Of a stretch of DNA of 6,215 bases, positions 1-5,433 are shown in pieces. Under the pieces are notes generated by a model. The model ran no database searches, was not told where the DNA came from, and worked only from the letters and a program-made list of their open reading frames with translations. This stretch comes from an uncultured Eubacteriales bacterium (GTDB taxonomy: Bacteria > Bacillota > Clostridia > Oscillospirales > Oscillospiraceae): assembly GCA_934567745.1 (NCBI GenBank), contig CAKTJM010000111.1, positions 1-6,215 on the forward strand, read 5' to 3'. The stretch's first letter is position 1; each line of letters opens with the position of its first letter. The translations under genes were made by a program, and so were the position numbers.

Positions 1-624
1 CTCCATGACGACGTAGTCCGCGCCGGAGAGGAAGACGGGGTCGCGGATGATGGGCTGGTCGACGTTGCCGATGTCGCCGGAGAAGACGATCTTCCGCTCG
101 ACGTCGCCCTCGGTCAGCCACATCTCGACGCTGGCGGAGCCGAGCAGGTGCCCGGCGTCGACGAAGCGGATCTTGATCCCCTCGCACAGCTCGCAGGTCT
201 GGTCGTATTCCAGCGGGAAGAGGTGGTCCTTCACCTGCGCGGCGTCGGCGACGGTGTACAGCGGCTCGACGGGCGGACGCCCGGCACGCTTGCCCTTCTG
301 GTTCTTCCACTGGGCGTCCATCTCCTGGATGTGGGCGGAGTCCTGGAGCATGATGTCCAGCAGGGCGGCGGTCAGGCGGGTCGTGAAGATCTGGCCGTGG
401 AAGCCCTGCTTGATGAGCAGCGGGACCCGGCCGGAGTGGTCGATGTGGGCGTGGGTGACGATGACGTAATCGACGTCACCGGGAATGAAGTCCAGCTCGC
501 TGTTGTTCCATTCGTCCTTGCCCTGCTGCAGGCCGCAGTCGATGAGGATCTTCTTCCCGTTGGACTCCACGCAGTGGCAGCTGCCGGTGACGGCCTTGGC
601 CGCGCCGAAAAAGGTCAGTTTCAT
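1..624 (-). CDS. Beta-CASP-type metallo-beta-lactamase-fold protein, N-terminal 208 residues (cut by window edge)
   Basis: The reading frame is open from an ATG at 624 to the window edge, giving 208 residues. The start MKLTFFGAAKAVTGSCH, the first metal motif region LIDCGL (D29), the HxHxDH motif HAHIDH at residues 58-63, DAGHLLGSAS with H159, and FSGDIG with D184 are the metal-ligand motifs of the metallo-beta-lactamase fold in the order expected for the COG1236/YSH1-like beta-CASP group. The frame ends at VVME, just where this family continues with a conserved TYG-containing motif, so the beta-CASP insert and C-terminal KH-like part lie outside. Characterised relatives such as Thermus TTHA0252 are zinc-dependent RNA-cleaving enzymes of roughly 430-550 residues. 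A cytoplasmic RNA-processing role is therefore likely but not proven for this subgroup. An AGGAGG ribosome site lies 7 bases before the ATG. The gene has its own candidate promoter and follows a terminator, so it is probably an independent unit. Confidence 0.9.
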   Translation of the reverse strand, partial: MKLTFFGAAKAVTGSCHCVESNGKKILIDCGLQQGKDEWNNSELDFIPGDVDYVIVTHAHIDHSGRVPLLIKQGFHGQIFTTRLTAALLDIMLQDSAHIQEMDAQWKNQKGKRAGRPPVEPLYTVADAAQVKDHLFPLEYDQTCELCEGIKIRFVDAGHLLGSASVEMWLTEGDVERKIVFSGDIGNVDQPIIRDPVFLSGADYVVME

Positions 625-697
625 GGTGTCTCCTCCTATATCGTCCTTCCAACGCTCGCCGTGCAGGACGAGCGGGTCCTTCGTTCGTTCTGTTCCT

Positions 698-726
698 ATC
701 ATACTCCATCCGGGCCGGTTTGCCTA
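698..726 (-). promoter_or_regulatory. Candidate sigma-A promoter of the beta-CASP gene
   Basis: Read on the minus strand, a TAGGCA -35 box (721-726, four of six consensus positions) is followed after exactly 17 bp by TATGAT (698-703, five of six). Transcription would begin near 690 and leave a leader of about 65 nt before the ATG at 624. The site lies just downstream of the terminator at 764-800, which fits an independent unit. A 10-bp palindrome, TACGGCCGTA (745-754), sits about 20 bp upstream of the -35 box and could be an operator, though this is weak. Confidence 0.5.
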
Positions 727-763
727 GGCCCTTTCCGCATTTTCTACGGCCGTATCGTAGGAT

Positions 764-800
764 AAAAAAGGCCCCGATGCGCGCAGGGCGCATCGGGGCC
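764..800 (-). terminator. Rho-independent terminator after the zinc-ribbon gene
   Basis: A perfect 13-bp GC-rich inverted repeat (GGCCCCGATGCGC at 770-782, its complement at 788-800) encloses a 5-nt loop. It is followed, reading leftward, by six T (764-769 as A on the plus strand). It begins 15 bp after the zinc-ribbon stop codon. This is a textbook intrinsic terminator and sets the end of that transcription unit. Confidence 0.92.
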
Positions 801-815
801 CGGATCGTTGGGGCG

Positions 816-1406
816 TTACTCCTTCGGCTCCTCCTCAGCGGGGGCGGAGCAGCAGCAGGAGGCCTCGGCCTCGGCAGCCGCCTCGACCTCAGTCTCGGCA
901 TCCTCGGCGAACGCCTCCTCGGAAGGCTCCTCAGCAGGCGCTTCCTCGGCGACCTTCACGCCGCAGTGGGGGCAGAACTTGTCGTTCTCCTCCAGCTCGG
1001 TGCCGCACTCAGGGCAGGCGGGGGCGGCGGGCTCCTCCTCGACCTCGGGCTCCTCGACCTCGATCTTGGTGCCGCACTGGGAGCAATAGAGCGCGTCCTT
1101 CTTCAGCTTCGCGCCGCAGGCGACGCACAGGCCGCGGGCGCGGCGATTGGCCTCCATGTCGGCGCGGGCCTCGTCGATGACGGCGCGGGCGCCCTCGATG
1201 GAGGAGTAGAGCGCCATGATCTCGTCGTCGAAGACGGACCCGGCGTCGAGCTGATCGACCACCAGCTCGCCGATGTCGAGGGTGAACTCGGTGATCTTGC
1301 GCTCCTCGTTGTTGATCTTGAGACTGAGCTTGCCGTTCTCGATCGCGTTGTTGGCGCGGCCGGTGGCTGCGGCGGCCAGACTGCTGAGCTTCTTATGCAG
1401 TGCCAT
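816..1406 (-). CDS. Double zinc-ribbon protein with acidic, Cys-rich tail (196 residues), function unknown
   Basis: The N-terminal part (residues 1-90) is highly charged, probably helical, and holds NAIENGKLSLKINNEERKI. Two four-cysteine zinc ribbons follow: CVAC at 94-97 with CSQC at 108-111, and CPEC at 131-134 with CPHC at 145-148. Very acidic Glu/Ala/Pro-rich stretches (about 116-129 and 153-183) separate and follow them, and the chain ends in CCC (184-186) and EEEPKE. There is no signal peptide or membrane segment, so the protein is probably cytoplasmic. Small proteins with a charged helical N-terminus and a zinc ribbon are common in Clostridia but have no settled role; binding nucleic acid or a protein partner is a guess. 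The chosen ATG is 9 bases from AAGGAG. An in-frame ATG two codons earlier sits only 3 bases from it and is unlikely. The gene follows the P-loop gene by 140 bp and ends in a strong terminator. Confidence 0.88.
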   Translation of the reverse strand: MALHKKLSSLAAAATGRANNAIENGKLSLKINNEERKITEFTLDIGELVVDQLDAGSVFDDEIMALYSSIEGARAVIDEARADMEANRRARGLCVACGAKLKKDALYCSQCGTKIEVEEPEVEEEPAAPACPECGTELEENDKFCPHCGVKVAEEAPAEEPSEEAFAEDAETEVEAAAEAEASCCCSAPAEEEPKE

Positions 1407-1434
1407 GATCATCCACTCCTTTTTGATCTTGATC

Positions 1435-1444
1435 GTTTCCAAAC
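1435..1444. promoter_or_regulatory. GTTTCCAAAC dyad in the leader of the zinc-ribbon gene
   Basis: This short dyad (GTTT-CC-AAAC) lies 10 bp upstream of the AAAAAGGAGTG ribosome-site block (1414-1424) of the zinc-ribbon gene. It resembles the CGTTTCAGAAACG dyad at the equivalent place in the P-loop gene leader. A shared operator or shared RNA element is possible. The motif is short, so chance is not excluded. Confidence 0.25.
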
Positions 1445-1464
1445 ATCTGAACAGGATCGCGAGG

Positions 1465-1482
1465 GACCGTTCCGGAACGGTC
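1465..1482. repeat. 18-bp perfect palindrome GACCGTTCCGGAACGGTC between P-loop and zinc-ribbon genes
   Basis: GACCGTTCC (1465-1473) is followed directly by its exact reverse complement (1474-1482), with no spacer. The centre is 67 bp upstream of the zinc-ribbon ATG. A gapless symmetric site of this length looks more like a binding site for a dimeric regulator than a terminator, and no T-run follows on either strand. In RNA it could also form a stem of about 7 bp. No regulator gene lies in the window. Confidence 0.5.
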
Positions 1483-1493
1483 ACACGTCCTTC

Positions 1494-1512
1494 CCGGCCG
1501 CTGTGCGGCCGG
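1494..1512 (-). other. GC-rich hairpin downstream of the P-loop gene
   Basis: CCGGCCGC (1494-1501) and GCGGCCGG (1505-1512) form a perfect 8-bp stem with a 3-nt loop. It starts 35 bp past the P-loop stop codon. No T-run follows it leftward, so at best it is a weak or processing-type terminator. It may instead protect the 3' end or pause polymerase between the two genes. Confidence 0.4.
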
Positions 1513-1546
1513 ACGGGGCGACGGGGGCGCCCAGGCATCCTGTCGA

Positions 1547-1960
1547 TCAGAAATAGGCCTTCATCGCGTCCGTCGCCAGAGAGACGTCGGCGCTGATGGT
1601 GATGGTGAACTTGACCTGGTTGCGCTCGGAGAAGCGGTCGAGCCAGTGGAGGAAGTCCTCGACCTCGGCGCTGTCGGGCTCGGAGGGGACGATCTTGCAC
1701 AGGCTGTCGATGAAGACGTGCGTCAGGTCGTAGTTGGAGGCGTACATCCCGCTGATGAAGCCCTTGAAGAACGTGAAGGTATCGGCGGCGAAGTCGCTCG
1801 ACTCCACCAGGCGGACCTTGGGGCTGACGTCGAAGACCAGCTTCTTGCCGATCTCCACGCAGACGACGCTCCCGGTCTCGTTCTCGGCGGCGTAGTTGAT
1901 CATCTCGATCAGCTGCTTGGTCTTACCGGAGCCTTTGGCGCCCATGATGACTCGAACCAT
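1547..1960 (-). CDS. Small P-loop ATP-binding protein (137 residues), function unknown
   Basis: The protein opens MVRVIMGAKGSGKTKQ, with a complete Walker A motif GAKGSGKT at residues 7-14 right after the first beta-strand. HVFIDS (81-86) ends a hydrophobic strand in Asp85 and is a good Walker B candidate. KFTITISAD (117-125) looks like a late core strand. At 137 residues it is close to a minimal P-loop domain, with no room for an extra domain and no membrane segment. Similar small ATP-binding proteins occur in Clostridia, sometimes labelled PilT-like by P-loop similarity. I see nothing here that supports a pilus role. The ATG at 1960 is 8 bases from AGGAG, whereas a GTG three codons earlier overlaps the ribosome site and is rejected. 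It has its own promoter, and the zinc-ribbon gene follows 140 bp later, possibly in the same transcript. The substrate, partner and pathway are unknown. Confidence 0.88.
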   Translation of the reverse strand: MVRVIMGAKGSGKTKQLIEMINYAAENETGSVVCVEIGKKLVFDVSPKVRLVESSDFAADTFTFFKGFISGMYASNYDLTHVFIDSLCKIVPSEPDSAEVEDFLHWLDRFSERNQVKFTITISADVSLATDAMKAYF

Positions 1961-1977
1961 TGTGATCACTCCTTTTT

Positions 1978-1990
1978 CGTTTCAGAAACG
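1978..1990. promoter_or_regulatory. CGTTTCAGAAACG dyad directly upstream of the P-loop ribosome site
   Basis: CGTTTC and GAAACG are perfect inverted arms around one central base. The dyad touches the AAAAAGGAGTG ribosome-site block at 1967-1977 and lies downstream of the predicted transcription start. A protein bound here, or a small RNA hairpin, could block elongation or ribosome access. A related dyad precedes the zinc-ribbon gene. Confidence 0.35.
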
Positions 1991-2008
1991 GTTCCTTCTG
2001 TTGCTTTC

Positions 2009-2037
2009 ATGTTACCATCCCACCGCTGAAATTGCAA
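2009..2037 (-). promoter_or_regulatory. Candidate sigma-A promoter for the P-loop (and zinc-ribbon) gene
   Basis: On the minus strand TTGCAA (2032-2037) and TAACAT (2009-2014) are 17 bp apart, and each matches four of six consensus positions. An A/T-rich block (2051-2067) about 15 bp further upstream could act as an UP-type element. Transcription would start near 2002, giving a leader of about 42 nt. A second possible -35 box, TTGACC (2072-2077), has no good -10 partner. Confidence 0.5.
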
Positions 2038-2083
2038 TGGGGCGACCGCGATTTCACAAAAAATTAACAGCGGTCAAGTCAGG

Positions 2084-2116
2084 CTGGCGGAAGGCCCCTG
2101 CGGGGCCTTCCGCCAG
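2084..2116. repeat. 15-bp perfect hairpin in the pgi/P-loop gap
   Basis: CTGGCGGAAGGCCCC (2084-2098) and its exact complement (2102-2116) flank a 3-nt loop. This is the strongest inverted repeat in the gap. Neither side has an adjacent T-run; the nearest on the leftward strand is 20 nt away (2058-2063). It is therefore not a canonical terminator, and could be part of a structured RNA, a REP-like palindrome or a 3'-end stabiliser. Confidence 0.6.
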
Positions 2117-2136
2117 AGGAGATGCAGCCTGCTGCG

Positions 2137-2168
2137 CGCACGCGCCGTCCTGGCGGACGGCCCGCACA
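2137..2168 (-). repeat. Hairpin with GCCGTCC/GGACGGC core
   Basis: A perfect 7-bp core (2144-2150 with 2155-2161, 4-nt loop) extends outward after one mismatch by six further pairs. Three of these are G-U pairs if the RNA is copied leftward, but they are A-C mismatches in a rightward RNA. This asymmetry mildly favours a minus-strand transcript. Confidence 0.4.
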
Positions 2169-2185
2169 CTTGTCGGCTGAGAAGT

Positions 2186-2218
2186 ATTTTCTCCGGCGCG
2201 CATGTCACCGGAGAAAAT
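2186..2218. repeat. 11-bp perfect inverted repeat ATTTTCTCCGG with 11-nt loop
   Basis: ATTTTCTCCGG (2186-2196) and CCGGAGAAAAT (2208-2218) are exact complements. The A/T-rich outer half and GC-rich inner half resemble a terminator stem, but no T-run continues outside the stem in either direction. It may be a protein-binding site or an RNA hairpin of the structured gap. Confidence 0.55.
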
Positions 2219-2230
2219 GACCGGACCCTA

Positions 2231-2252
2231 TTTCGCGCCTGCGGGCGCGAAA
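2231..2252 (-). terminator. Hairpin after pgi, possible weak terminator
   Basis: TTTCGCGCC (2231-2239) and GGCGCGAAA (2244-2252) form a 9-bp stem with a 4-nt loop, 27 bp past the pgi stop codon. Reading leftward, no strong T-run follows, so termination would be inefficient. On the other strand a T6 run (2264-2269) lies 11 nt from the stem, which is also not canonical. It is most likely the 3'-end structure of the pgi message. Confidence 0.4.
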
Positions 2253-2279
2253 CTCTGCGAGGCTTTTTTGACGGCGGAT

Positions 2280-3602
2280 TCACAGCTTGGTTTCCAGCTC
2301 CCTCCGGCGATCCTCATAGCCGGGCTTGCCCAGAAGGGCGAACATGTTCTTCTTATAGGCCTCCACGCCCGGCTGGTCGAAGGGATCGACGCCGAGGAGG
2401 TAGCCGGACAGCCCGCAGGCGTACTGGAAGAAGTAGACGAGCTGCCCCACCCAGTGGGCGGTGCGCTCGGGCACGGTGACGAGGAGGTTCGGCACGCCCC
2501 CGGCCACGTGGGCCAGGACCGTCCCGCGCCGGGCCTGCTCGGCGACGTAGCGCAGGTCCCGTCCGCGCAGGAAGTCCAGCCCGTCCTCCGGGCGGGGGTC
2601 GAGCAGACAGGTCGAGGCGGGCACGAGGAACCGCACCACCGTCTCGAAGAGGTCCCGCTCGCCCTCCTGGATGTACTGCCCGAGGGAGTGCAGGTCGGCG
2701 GTGAACTCCACGCTGGCGGGGAAGAGCCCGCGGCCCTCCTTGCCCTCGCTCTCACCGAAGAGCTGCTTCCACCACTCGGCGAACCAGCGCAGCGACGGCT
2801 CGTAGCAAGCGAGCAGCTCGATCCGCTTGCCGCCCTCATAGAGGGCGTGCCGCGCGGCGGCGTACTGCCAGGCGGGGTCGTCCTGGCCGCCCCGCTCCAG
2901 CCGCGCCCGCATGGCCGCGGCCCCGTCGAGGAGGCCCTCGATGTCCAGTCCCGCCGCCGCCAGCGGCAGCAGGCCCGCCGCGGTCAGGACGGAGTAGCGC
3001 CCGCCGATGCTCTCCGGCACCGAGAAGGTCGCATAGCCCTCCTCGTTCGCCACGGCGCGCAGCGCGCCGTGCCGCCGGTCGGTCGTGGCGAAGATGCGGT
3101 CGCGCGCGCCCTCCCGGCCGTACTTCTCTTCGAGCAGACGGCGGAAGAGCAGGAAGGCGAGCGCGGTCTCCGTGGTCGTGCCGGACTTGGAGACGACCGA
3201 GACGGAGAAGTCGCGGTCGCGTACATAGTCGAGCAGGGCGTTGATCGCGTCGGAGGAGAGGGTGTTCCCGGTGAAGAAGATCTGGGGACGGTCGCGGCGC
3301 ATGAGGTCGCGCTCCGGTCCGGCCAGCAGGTCGAGCAGGGCCTTGGCCCCGAGGTAGGAGCCGCCGATCCCGATCACGACCAGGACCTCGGACTGGTCCC
3401 GGATGATGCGCCCGGCCTGCCGGAGCCGCTGCAGCTCCTCCCGGTCATAGTCGAGCGGCCAGCGCACCCAGCCGGTGAAGGCCCCGCCCCGGCCGGTGCC
3501 CTGTTCGAGGAGGCTCTGGGCCTCGGTGAGGGCGTCCAGACGGGAGGAGAGCCAGTTGGGCGGCAGGAAGGGCAGTGCCTGGGAGACATCGAACGATAGC
3601 AT
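2280..3602 (-). CDS. pgi: Glucose-6-phosphate isomerase
   Basis: Pgi interconverts glucose 6-phosphate and fructose 6-phosphate in the cytoplasm, the second step of glycolysis and also used in gluconeogenesis. The 440-residue length matches the short Firmicutes-type enzyme (about 450 in Bacillus). Visible landmarks are VVIGIGGSYLGAK (75-87), the sugar-phosphate-binding VVSKSGTTTE (136-145), the PGI signature GGRYSVLTAAGLLPLA (200-215), GESEG (283-287), EFTADLHSLGQY (299-310) and FDQPGVEAYKKNM (408-420). By family comparison E284, H305 and K417 or K418 are the likely catalytic residues. The ATG at 3602 has a GAGGTGATC ribosome site. A GTG three codons earlier overlaps that site and is rejected. 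The gene lies 66 bp after the DUF711 gene with no clear promoter in between, so it is probably its operon partner. The operon gives no obvious metabolic logic. Confidence 0.97.
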   Translation of the reverse strand: MLSFDVSQALPFLPPNWLSSRLDALTEAQSLLEQGTGRGGAFTGWVRWPLDYDREELQRLRQAGRIIRDQSEVLVVIGIGGSYLGAKALLDLLAGPERDLMRRDRPQIFFTGNTLSSDAINALLDYVRDRDFSVSVVSKSGTTTETALAFLLFRRLLEEKYGREGARDRIFATTDRRHGALRAVANEEGYATFSVPESIGGRYSVLTAAGLLPLAAAGLDIEGLLDGAAAMRARLERGGQDDPAWQYAAARHALYEGGKRIELLACYEPSLRWFAEWWKQLFGESEGKEGRGLFPASVEFTADLHSLGQYIQEGERDLFETVVRFLVPASTCLLDPRPEDGLDFLRGRDLRYVAEQARRGTVLAHVAGGVPNLLVTVPERTAHWVGQLVYFFQYACGLSGYLLGVDPFDQPGVEAYKKNMFALLGKPGYEDRRRELETKL

Positions 3603-3668
3603 TCCGATCACCTCTTCACGGATCGATCTTCAAGAGCCTCGGATGAGGATCCTCTGATCGGGACCTCC

Positions 3669-5027
3669 TCAGTTTTTGAGGCTCTGCATAGGAGCGGGGA
3701 TGCGGCCGCCGCGCTGCACGAAGGCGGCGCTGGAGAAGCCGTGGACGGGCATCACCGGGGCGGAGCCGAGCAGACCGCCGAACTCCACGGTGTCCCCGAC
3801 GGTCTTGCCGGGGGCGGGGATGAGCCGGACGGCGGTGGTCTTGCTGTTGACCATGCCGATGGCGGCCTCGTCGGCGATGATGGCGGAGAGGGTCTCGGCG
3901 GAGGTGTCGCCGGGGACGGCGATCATGTCCAGGCCGACGGAGCAGACGCAGGTCATGGCCTCCAGCTTGTCCAGGCACAGGGCGCCGGAGGCAGCCGCGG
4001 CGATCATGCCCTCGTCCTCGCTGACGGGGATGAACGCGCCGGAGAGCCCGCCGACGTGGTTCGAGGCCATGACGCCGCCCTTCTTGACGGCGTCGTTGAG
4101 CAGGGCGAGGGCGGCGGTGGTGCCGTGGGTGCCGCAGACCTCCAGCCCCATCTCCTCCAGGATCCGCGCGACGGAGTCGCCGACGGCGGGGGTGGGGGCG
4201 AGGGAGAGGTCCACGATGCCGAAGGGCACGTCGAGACGGCGGGAGGCCTCCCGCGCGACGAGCTGGCCCACGCGGGTGATGCGGAACGCGGTGCGCTTGA
4301 TGGTCTCCGCGACGACGTCGAAGGGCTGGCCCTTGACCTCCTCCAGGGCGTGGTGGACCACGCCGGGGCCGGAGATGCCGACGCTGACGACGCGCTCCGG
4401 CTCGCCCACGCCGTGGAAGGCACCGGCCATGAAGGGGTTGTCCTCGACGGCGTTGGCGAAGACGACGAGCTTGGCGCAGCCGAAGCCGCCGGCGTCGGCG
4501 GTGCGGGCGGCGGTCTCCTTGATGACGCGGCCCATCTCGGCCACGGCGTCCATGTTGATCCCGGCCTTGGTCGAGCCGACGTTCACGGAGGAGCACACGA
4601 GGTCGGTGGTGGCCAGCGCCTCCGGGATGGAGGCGATCAGGCGGCGGTCGGACTCCGTATACCCCTTCTGCACGAGAGCGGAGAAGCCGCCGATGAAGTC
4701 CACGCCGCAGCGCTTGGCGGCCTCGTCCATCGCGTGGGCGAAGGGGACGTAGTCCCGGCAGTCGCTGGCAGCGGCGACGAGGGCGATGGGGGTCACGGAG
4801 ACGCGCTTGTTGACGATGGGCACGCCGAACTCCTTCTCGATGGCCCGCCCGGTGGGGACGAGCTGCTCGGCGCAGCGGCAGATCTTGTCATAGATCTTCC
4901 GGCAGGCGGCCTTGGGGTCCGGATCGGCGCAGTCGAGCAGGGAGATGCCCATGGTGATCGTGCGCACGTCCAGGTGCTGCCGGTCGAACATGTTGATGGT
5001 CTGTAGGATCTCGGTAGGGTCTAACAT
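3669..5027 (-). CDS. DUF711/UPF0210 family protein (PFL-like fold), function unknown
   Basis: The 452-residue protein matches the UPF0210 (DUF711) family, typified by Streptococcus pneumoniae SP0239 of similar length. Databases often call it 'PFL family protein' because the structure resembles the barrel of glycyl-radical enzymes. Conserved-looking blocks include [12 protein letters not shown] (72-83), [13 protein letters not shown] (110-122), [15 protein letters not shown] (146-160), [20 protein letters not shown] (299-318), [19 protein letters not shown] (322-340) and [13 protein letters not shown] (416-428). I see no RVxGY-type glycyl-radical motif near the C-terminus, so radical chemistry is not supported. 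Twelve cysteines include the CxC pairs C50/C52 and C360/C362, which could be redox- or metal-related, though this is untested. The start is fixed by AGGAGG 7 bases upstream, which overlaps the ACT stop codon region. The 12-bp gap to the ACT gene indicates co-transcription and probable functional partnership. The reaction is unknown. Confidence 0.93.
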   Translation of the reverse strand: MLDPTEILQTINMFDRQHLDVRTITMGISLLDCADPDPKAACRKIYDKICRCAEQLVPTGRAIEKEFGVPIVNKRVSVTPIALVAAASDCRDYVPFAHAMDEAAKRCGVDFIGGFSALVQKGYTESDRRLIASIPEALATTDLVCSSVNVGSTKAGINMDAVAEMGRVIKETAARTADAGGFGCAKLVVFANAVEDNPFMAGAFHGVGEPERVVSVGISGPGVVHHALEEVKGQPFDVVAETIKRTAFRITRVGQLVAREASRRLDVPFGIVDLSLAPTPAVGDSVARILEEMGLEVCGTHGTTAALALLNDAVKKGGVMASNHVGGLSGAFIPVSEDEGMIAAAASGALCLDKLEAMTCVCSVGLDMIAVPGDTSAETLSAIIADEAAIGMVNSKTTAVRLIPAPGKTVGDTVEFGGLLGSAPVMPVHGFSSAAFVQRGGRIPAPMQSLKN

Positions 5028-5039
5028 CCGGCTCCCTCC

Positions 5040-5312
5040 TCAGACGCGGTGCATCGCGCGGAAGGTGTCCTCCCGCTGGGTGTGGATGGTCATGCCCATC
5101 TCCTCGCCGAGGGCGGCGAGGGCGTCGGACAGGGCGCCGAAGGGCAGGGGACTGGCGGTCGGATCGACCGACATGACCATGGTGAACAGCTCATCGTGGA
5201 GGATGGTCTGGGTGATGTCGAGGATGTTGACGTTCTCTTTGGCCAGCAGGCCGGTGACGGCGGCGATGATGCCGACCCGGTCCTTGCCGACGATGGTGAT
5301 GACGGCTCGCAT
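5040..5312 (-). CDS. ACT-domain protein, UPF0237 family
   Basis: This 90-residue protein is a single ACT domain. MRAVITIVGKDRVGIIAAVTGLLAKENVNILDI (1-33) contains the typical D-RVGI turn between the first strand and helix, followed by the second strand TMVMSVD (44-50). Length and sequence fit UPF0237, typified by S. pneumoniae SP0238. ACT domains usually bind small ligands, often amino acids, at dimer interfaces and regulate a partner protein. With no DNA-binding or enzyme domain here, the natural inference is that it senses a ligand and controls the adjacent DUF711 protein, whose gene starts 12 bp after its stop. The same pairing is known in other Firmicutes. The ATG at 5312 has a TGAGGT ribosome site about 8 bases upstream. 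The 112-bp spacer before it is AT-rich near the gene, but I could not find a convincing promoter. Confidence 0.95.
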   Translation of the reverse strand: MRAVITIVGKDRVGIIAAVTGLLAKENVNILDITQTILHDELFTMVMSVDPTASPLPFGALSDALAALGEEMGMTIHTQREDTFRAMHRV

Positions 5313-5390
5313 AAGGGGTACCTCACTTTTAAAATGTATGTATGTGGGATGAAGCCCAGGGGGGCTCTGACCCGATCGTCAGGAAAGAAC

Positions 5391-5433
5391 GGCGAGTGGG
5401 TCAGGGACTCCCTGGAGCGACTCGTTACTCGCC
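5391..5433 (-). terminator. Imperfect stem-loop overlapping the yfbR stop codon, possible weak terminator or attenuator
   Basis: GGCGAGT (5391-5397) pairs with ACTCGCC (5427-5433), and an inner dyad CAGG/CCTG (5402-5405, 5411-5414) can form within it. The stop codon of yfbR is inside the right arm. Reading leftward, GTTCTTTCC follows the stem, a poor T-run, so termination would be partial at best. A second copy of ACTCG at 5420-5424 could pair with the same left arm in competition. Confidence 0.35.

Larger units (their letters stand above)
1961..2279. other. 319-bp gene-free gap between pgi and the P-loop gene, rich in inverted repeats
   Basis: No frame here has both a plausible ribosome site and a protein-like composition. 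The gap holds, from left to right: the P-loop leader with a 13-bp dyad, a leftward promoter (2009-2037), an A/T-rich block (2051-2067), and four separate inverted repeats between 2084 and 2252. An isolated T6 run on the plus strand (2264-2269) has no plus-strand gene upstream. The gap is unusually structured for simple spacer and may encode a structured RNA or a set of transcript ends. Confidence 0.7.

Noticed and set aside
1407..1700. Upstream extension of the zinc-ribbon frame to 294 codons
   Set aside because: The extension would overlap the P-loop gene and cross the palindrome and hairpin. The ATG at 1406 has a well-spaced ribosome site and the protein-like sequence begins there.
2231..2269. 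Rightward intrinsic terminator (hairpin followed by T6)
   Set aside because: The T6 run is 11 nt from the stem. The alternative GCCT/AGGC stem is only 4 bp with a large loop, and no plus-strand gene or good plus-strand promoter lies upstream.
2074..2283. Minus-strand 69-codon frame in the gap after pgi
   Set aside because: It has no ribosome site, an Arg/Ser/Pro-rich composition, overlaps the pgi stop and crosses three of the hairpins. It is non-coding by appearance.
2202..3599. Long open frame (465 codons) on the plus strand opposite pgi
   Set aside because: It is antisense to a certain pgi gene. It has low-complexity Gly/Ala/Glu/Val/Leu composition and no ribosome site, and it follows from strong GC bias at the third codon position.
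3625..3659. Imperfect hairpin between the DUF711 gene and pgi
   Set aside because: It has only 4-bp helices interrupted by bulges and no T-run. It is too weak to call a terminator or regulatory structure.
3616..4596. Minus-strand frame of 326 codons within the DUF711 gene
   Set aside because: The Arg-rich translation is typical of an out-of-frame read of GC-rich coding DNA, and the DUF711 frame is the one with family similarity.
3741..5006. Long open frame (421 codons) on the plus strand opposite the DUF711 gene
   Set aside because: The Gly/Asp/Val/His-rich translation has no recognisable fold, and the frame fully overlaps a well-supported gene on the other strand. It is a codon-bias shadow.
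5334..5345. Tetranucleotide repeat (ATGT)x3 upstream of the ACT gene
   Set aside because: Three units are too few for a phase-variable tract. No promoter spacing depends on it, so it is probably chance in an AT-rich patch.
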